Shown here piece by piece: positions 63,289-64,000 of a DNA stretch of 64,000 nt. The stretch covers positions 124,001 through 188,000 of the forward strand of contig NZ_JBJHDO010000011.1 in assembly GCF_050958605.1 (NCBI RefSeq), in the 5' to 3' direction. The stretch is from G016756615 sp050958605 (GTDB lineage Bacteria; Pseudomonadota; Alphaproteobacteria; Rhizobiales; Rhizobiaceae). How positions within the stretch are numbered: the first letter of the stretch is position 1; each line of letters opens with the position of its first letter. The translations under genes and the position numbers were made by a program. Below the pieces are notes generated by a model that saw only the letters and a program-made list of their open reading frames with translations, did no database searches and was not told the origin of the DNA.

Positions 63289-64000
63289 CCCCAGCCCGTT
63301 CGCTCCGTCTCAAGATGCTCGCCACCCTGGCGGCCCTCTGGTGGCTCGCCGTTCCGGCCGCGGCCGAGGAGCCCGCCGACATAGCGGATGCCGTGAAGAG
63401 CGGCGCGCTGCCGCCGGTCGCCGAAAGGCTCCCGGAGAAGCCGCGTATTATCGATATGGCCGCGCTGGGCAAGACCGAAGGGCGCTATGGCGGCACGATG
63501 CGCCTGATCATGGCGGATGCCAAGGACATCCGCATGATGACCATCTACGGCTATTCGCGACTGGTCGTCTTCGACAAGGACCTGAACCTCGTTCCGGACA
63601 TCCTCGAGTCCTTCGACGTGGAGGAGGGGCGTATCTTCACGCTGCATCTGAGACGCGGGCACAAATGGTCCGACGGCGCCCCACTCACGGCCGAGGACTT
63701 CCGCTATTTCTGGGAAGACGTCGCGCTGAACGAGGAGCTGTCGCGCGGCGGTCCGGACCAGCAGATGCTGGTCGACGGCAAGCCGCCTCGCTTCGAGGTC
63801 GTCGACGAATTGACCGTCCGCTACACCTGGGACAAGCCCAACCCGCTGTTCCTGCCATCGCTTGCTGGGGCCAGCCCCAATTACATCTATCTGCCCGCGC
63901 ATTACATGAAGCAGTTCCACAAGCGTTATGCCGATCCCGAAAAGCTCGCCGGGGCAGTCGCCAAGGAGAGATCGCGGGACTGGATCGCGCTCCATACGGT
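63285..64000 (+). CDS. Peptide ABC transporter substrate-binding protein (5' part only)
   Basis: The first 238 residues of a family-5 extracellular binding protein. A signal peptide (LKMLATLAALWWLAVPAAAE) ends near residue 28. The mature start EEPADIADAVKSGALPPVAE is followed by the SBP5 block FTLHLRRGHKWSDGAPLTAE. Its coupling to the fused ATPase indicates a yej- or dipeptide-type importer whose permeases lie beyond the window. The coding sequence runs off the right edge. Confidence 0.9.

Overview
The window is high-GC alphaproteobacterial chromosome. It most resembles the Hyphomicrobiales (Rhizobiales), probably a Mesorhizobium/Phyllobacteriaceae-type genome. The basis is the rhizobial order hisB-DUF2628-hisH-hisA-hisF-hisE-coaA beside hslV...hslU, the origin-proximal order secB / dnaQ-coaE-aroE-maf-ppsR / hemE-hemJ-rho / mnmE-mnmG-rsmG-parA-parB / holA, GANTC sites clustered upstream of hemE, and UPF0314, DUF1402, DUF2628 and HemJ family members. 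The species cannot be read from the sequence. No tRNA, rRNA, CRISPR array, prophage or insertion sequence was recognised.

Layout. 1-4250: histidine biosynthesis and coaA on the minus strand. 4514-10392: HslVU protease genes, interrupted by an acetolactate-synthase-like gene, a GNAT gene and UPF0314, followed by a DUF1402 secreted protein. 10501-27858: an accessory catabolic locus. One long plus-strand gene set encodes an N-carbamoylsarcosine-amidase-like hydrolase, two PuuE-like deacetylases, a LeuC/LeuD-type hydro-lyase, a complete branched-chain-amino-acid-type ABC importer, an isocitrate-lyase-family lyase, a fumarate-reductase-like flavoprotein, two Asp/Glu-racemase-fold proteins and an MmgE/PrpD protein. 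It is flanked by a carboxymuconolactone-decarboxylase-family gene, a GntR regulator and a 3-hydroxyacyl-CoA-dehydrogenase-like gene. 28148-31530: a glutaryl-CoA dehydrogenase module (LysR regulator, gcdH, class III CoA-transferase). 31591-36412: cell-envelope and housekeeping genes (XRE, Smr, MltA, Tim44-like, FxsA, SecB). 36476-51533: the replication-origin neighbourhood. Genes run mostly minus to its left and plus to its right, diverging from the ppsR-hemE gap. That gap has a perfect DnaA box and nine GANTC sites. Five parS-like sites lie between the end of mnmE and the start of rsmG, next to parAB. 51801-64000: holA, a luciferase-like oxidoreductase, a surface-glycan group (UDP-sugar dehydrogenase, carbamoyltransferase, FkbM methyltransferase with an MscS channel) and the start of a peptide ABC transporter.

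How the genes may work together. The accessory locus is the most interesting part. By family logic it could import a small amide or cyclic imide/ureide, open the ring (deacetylase-fold hydrolases), release ammonia (isochorismatase-fold amidase), rearrange or reduce a substituted maleate-type diacid (racemase-fold pair, flavoprotein), hydrate it (LeuCD-like, MmgE/PrpD) and split the substituted malate to pyruvate or another 2-oxoacid plus a carboxylate (isocitrate-lyase family). The substrate is unknown and this chain is inference. Both racemase-fold proteins carry Thr and Ser where the family's two catalytic cysteines should be, so their chemistry is probably not racemisation.
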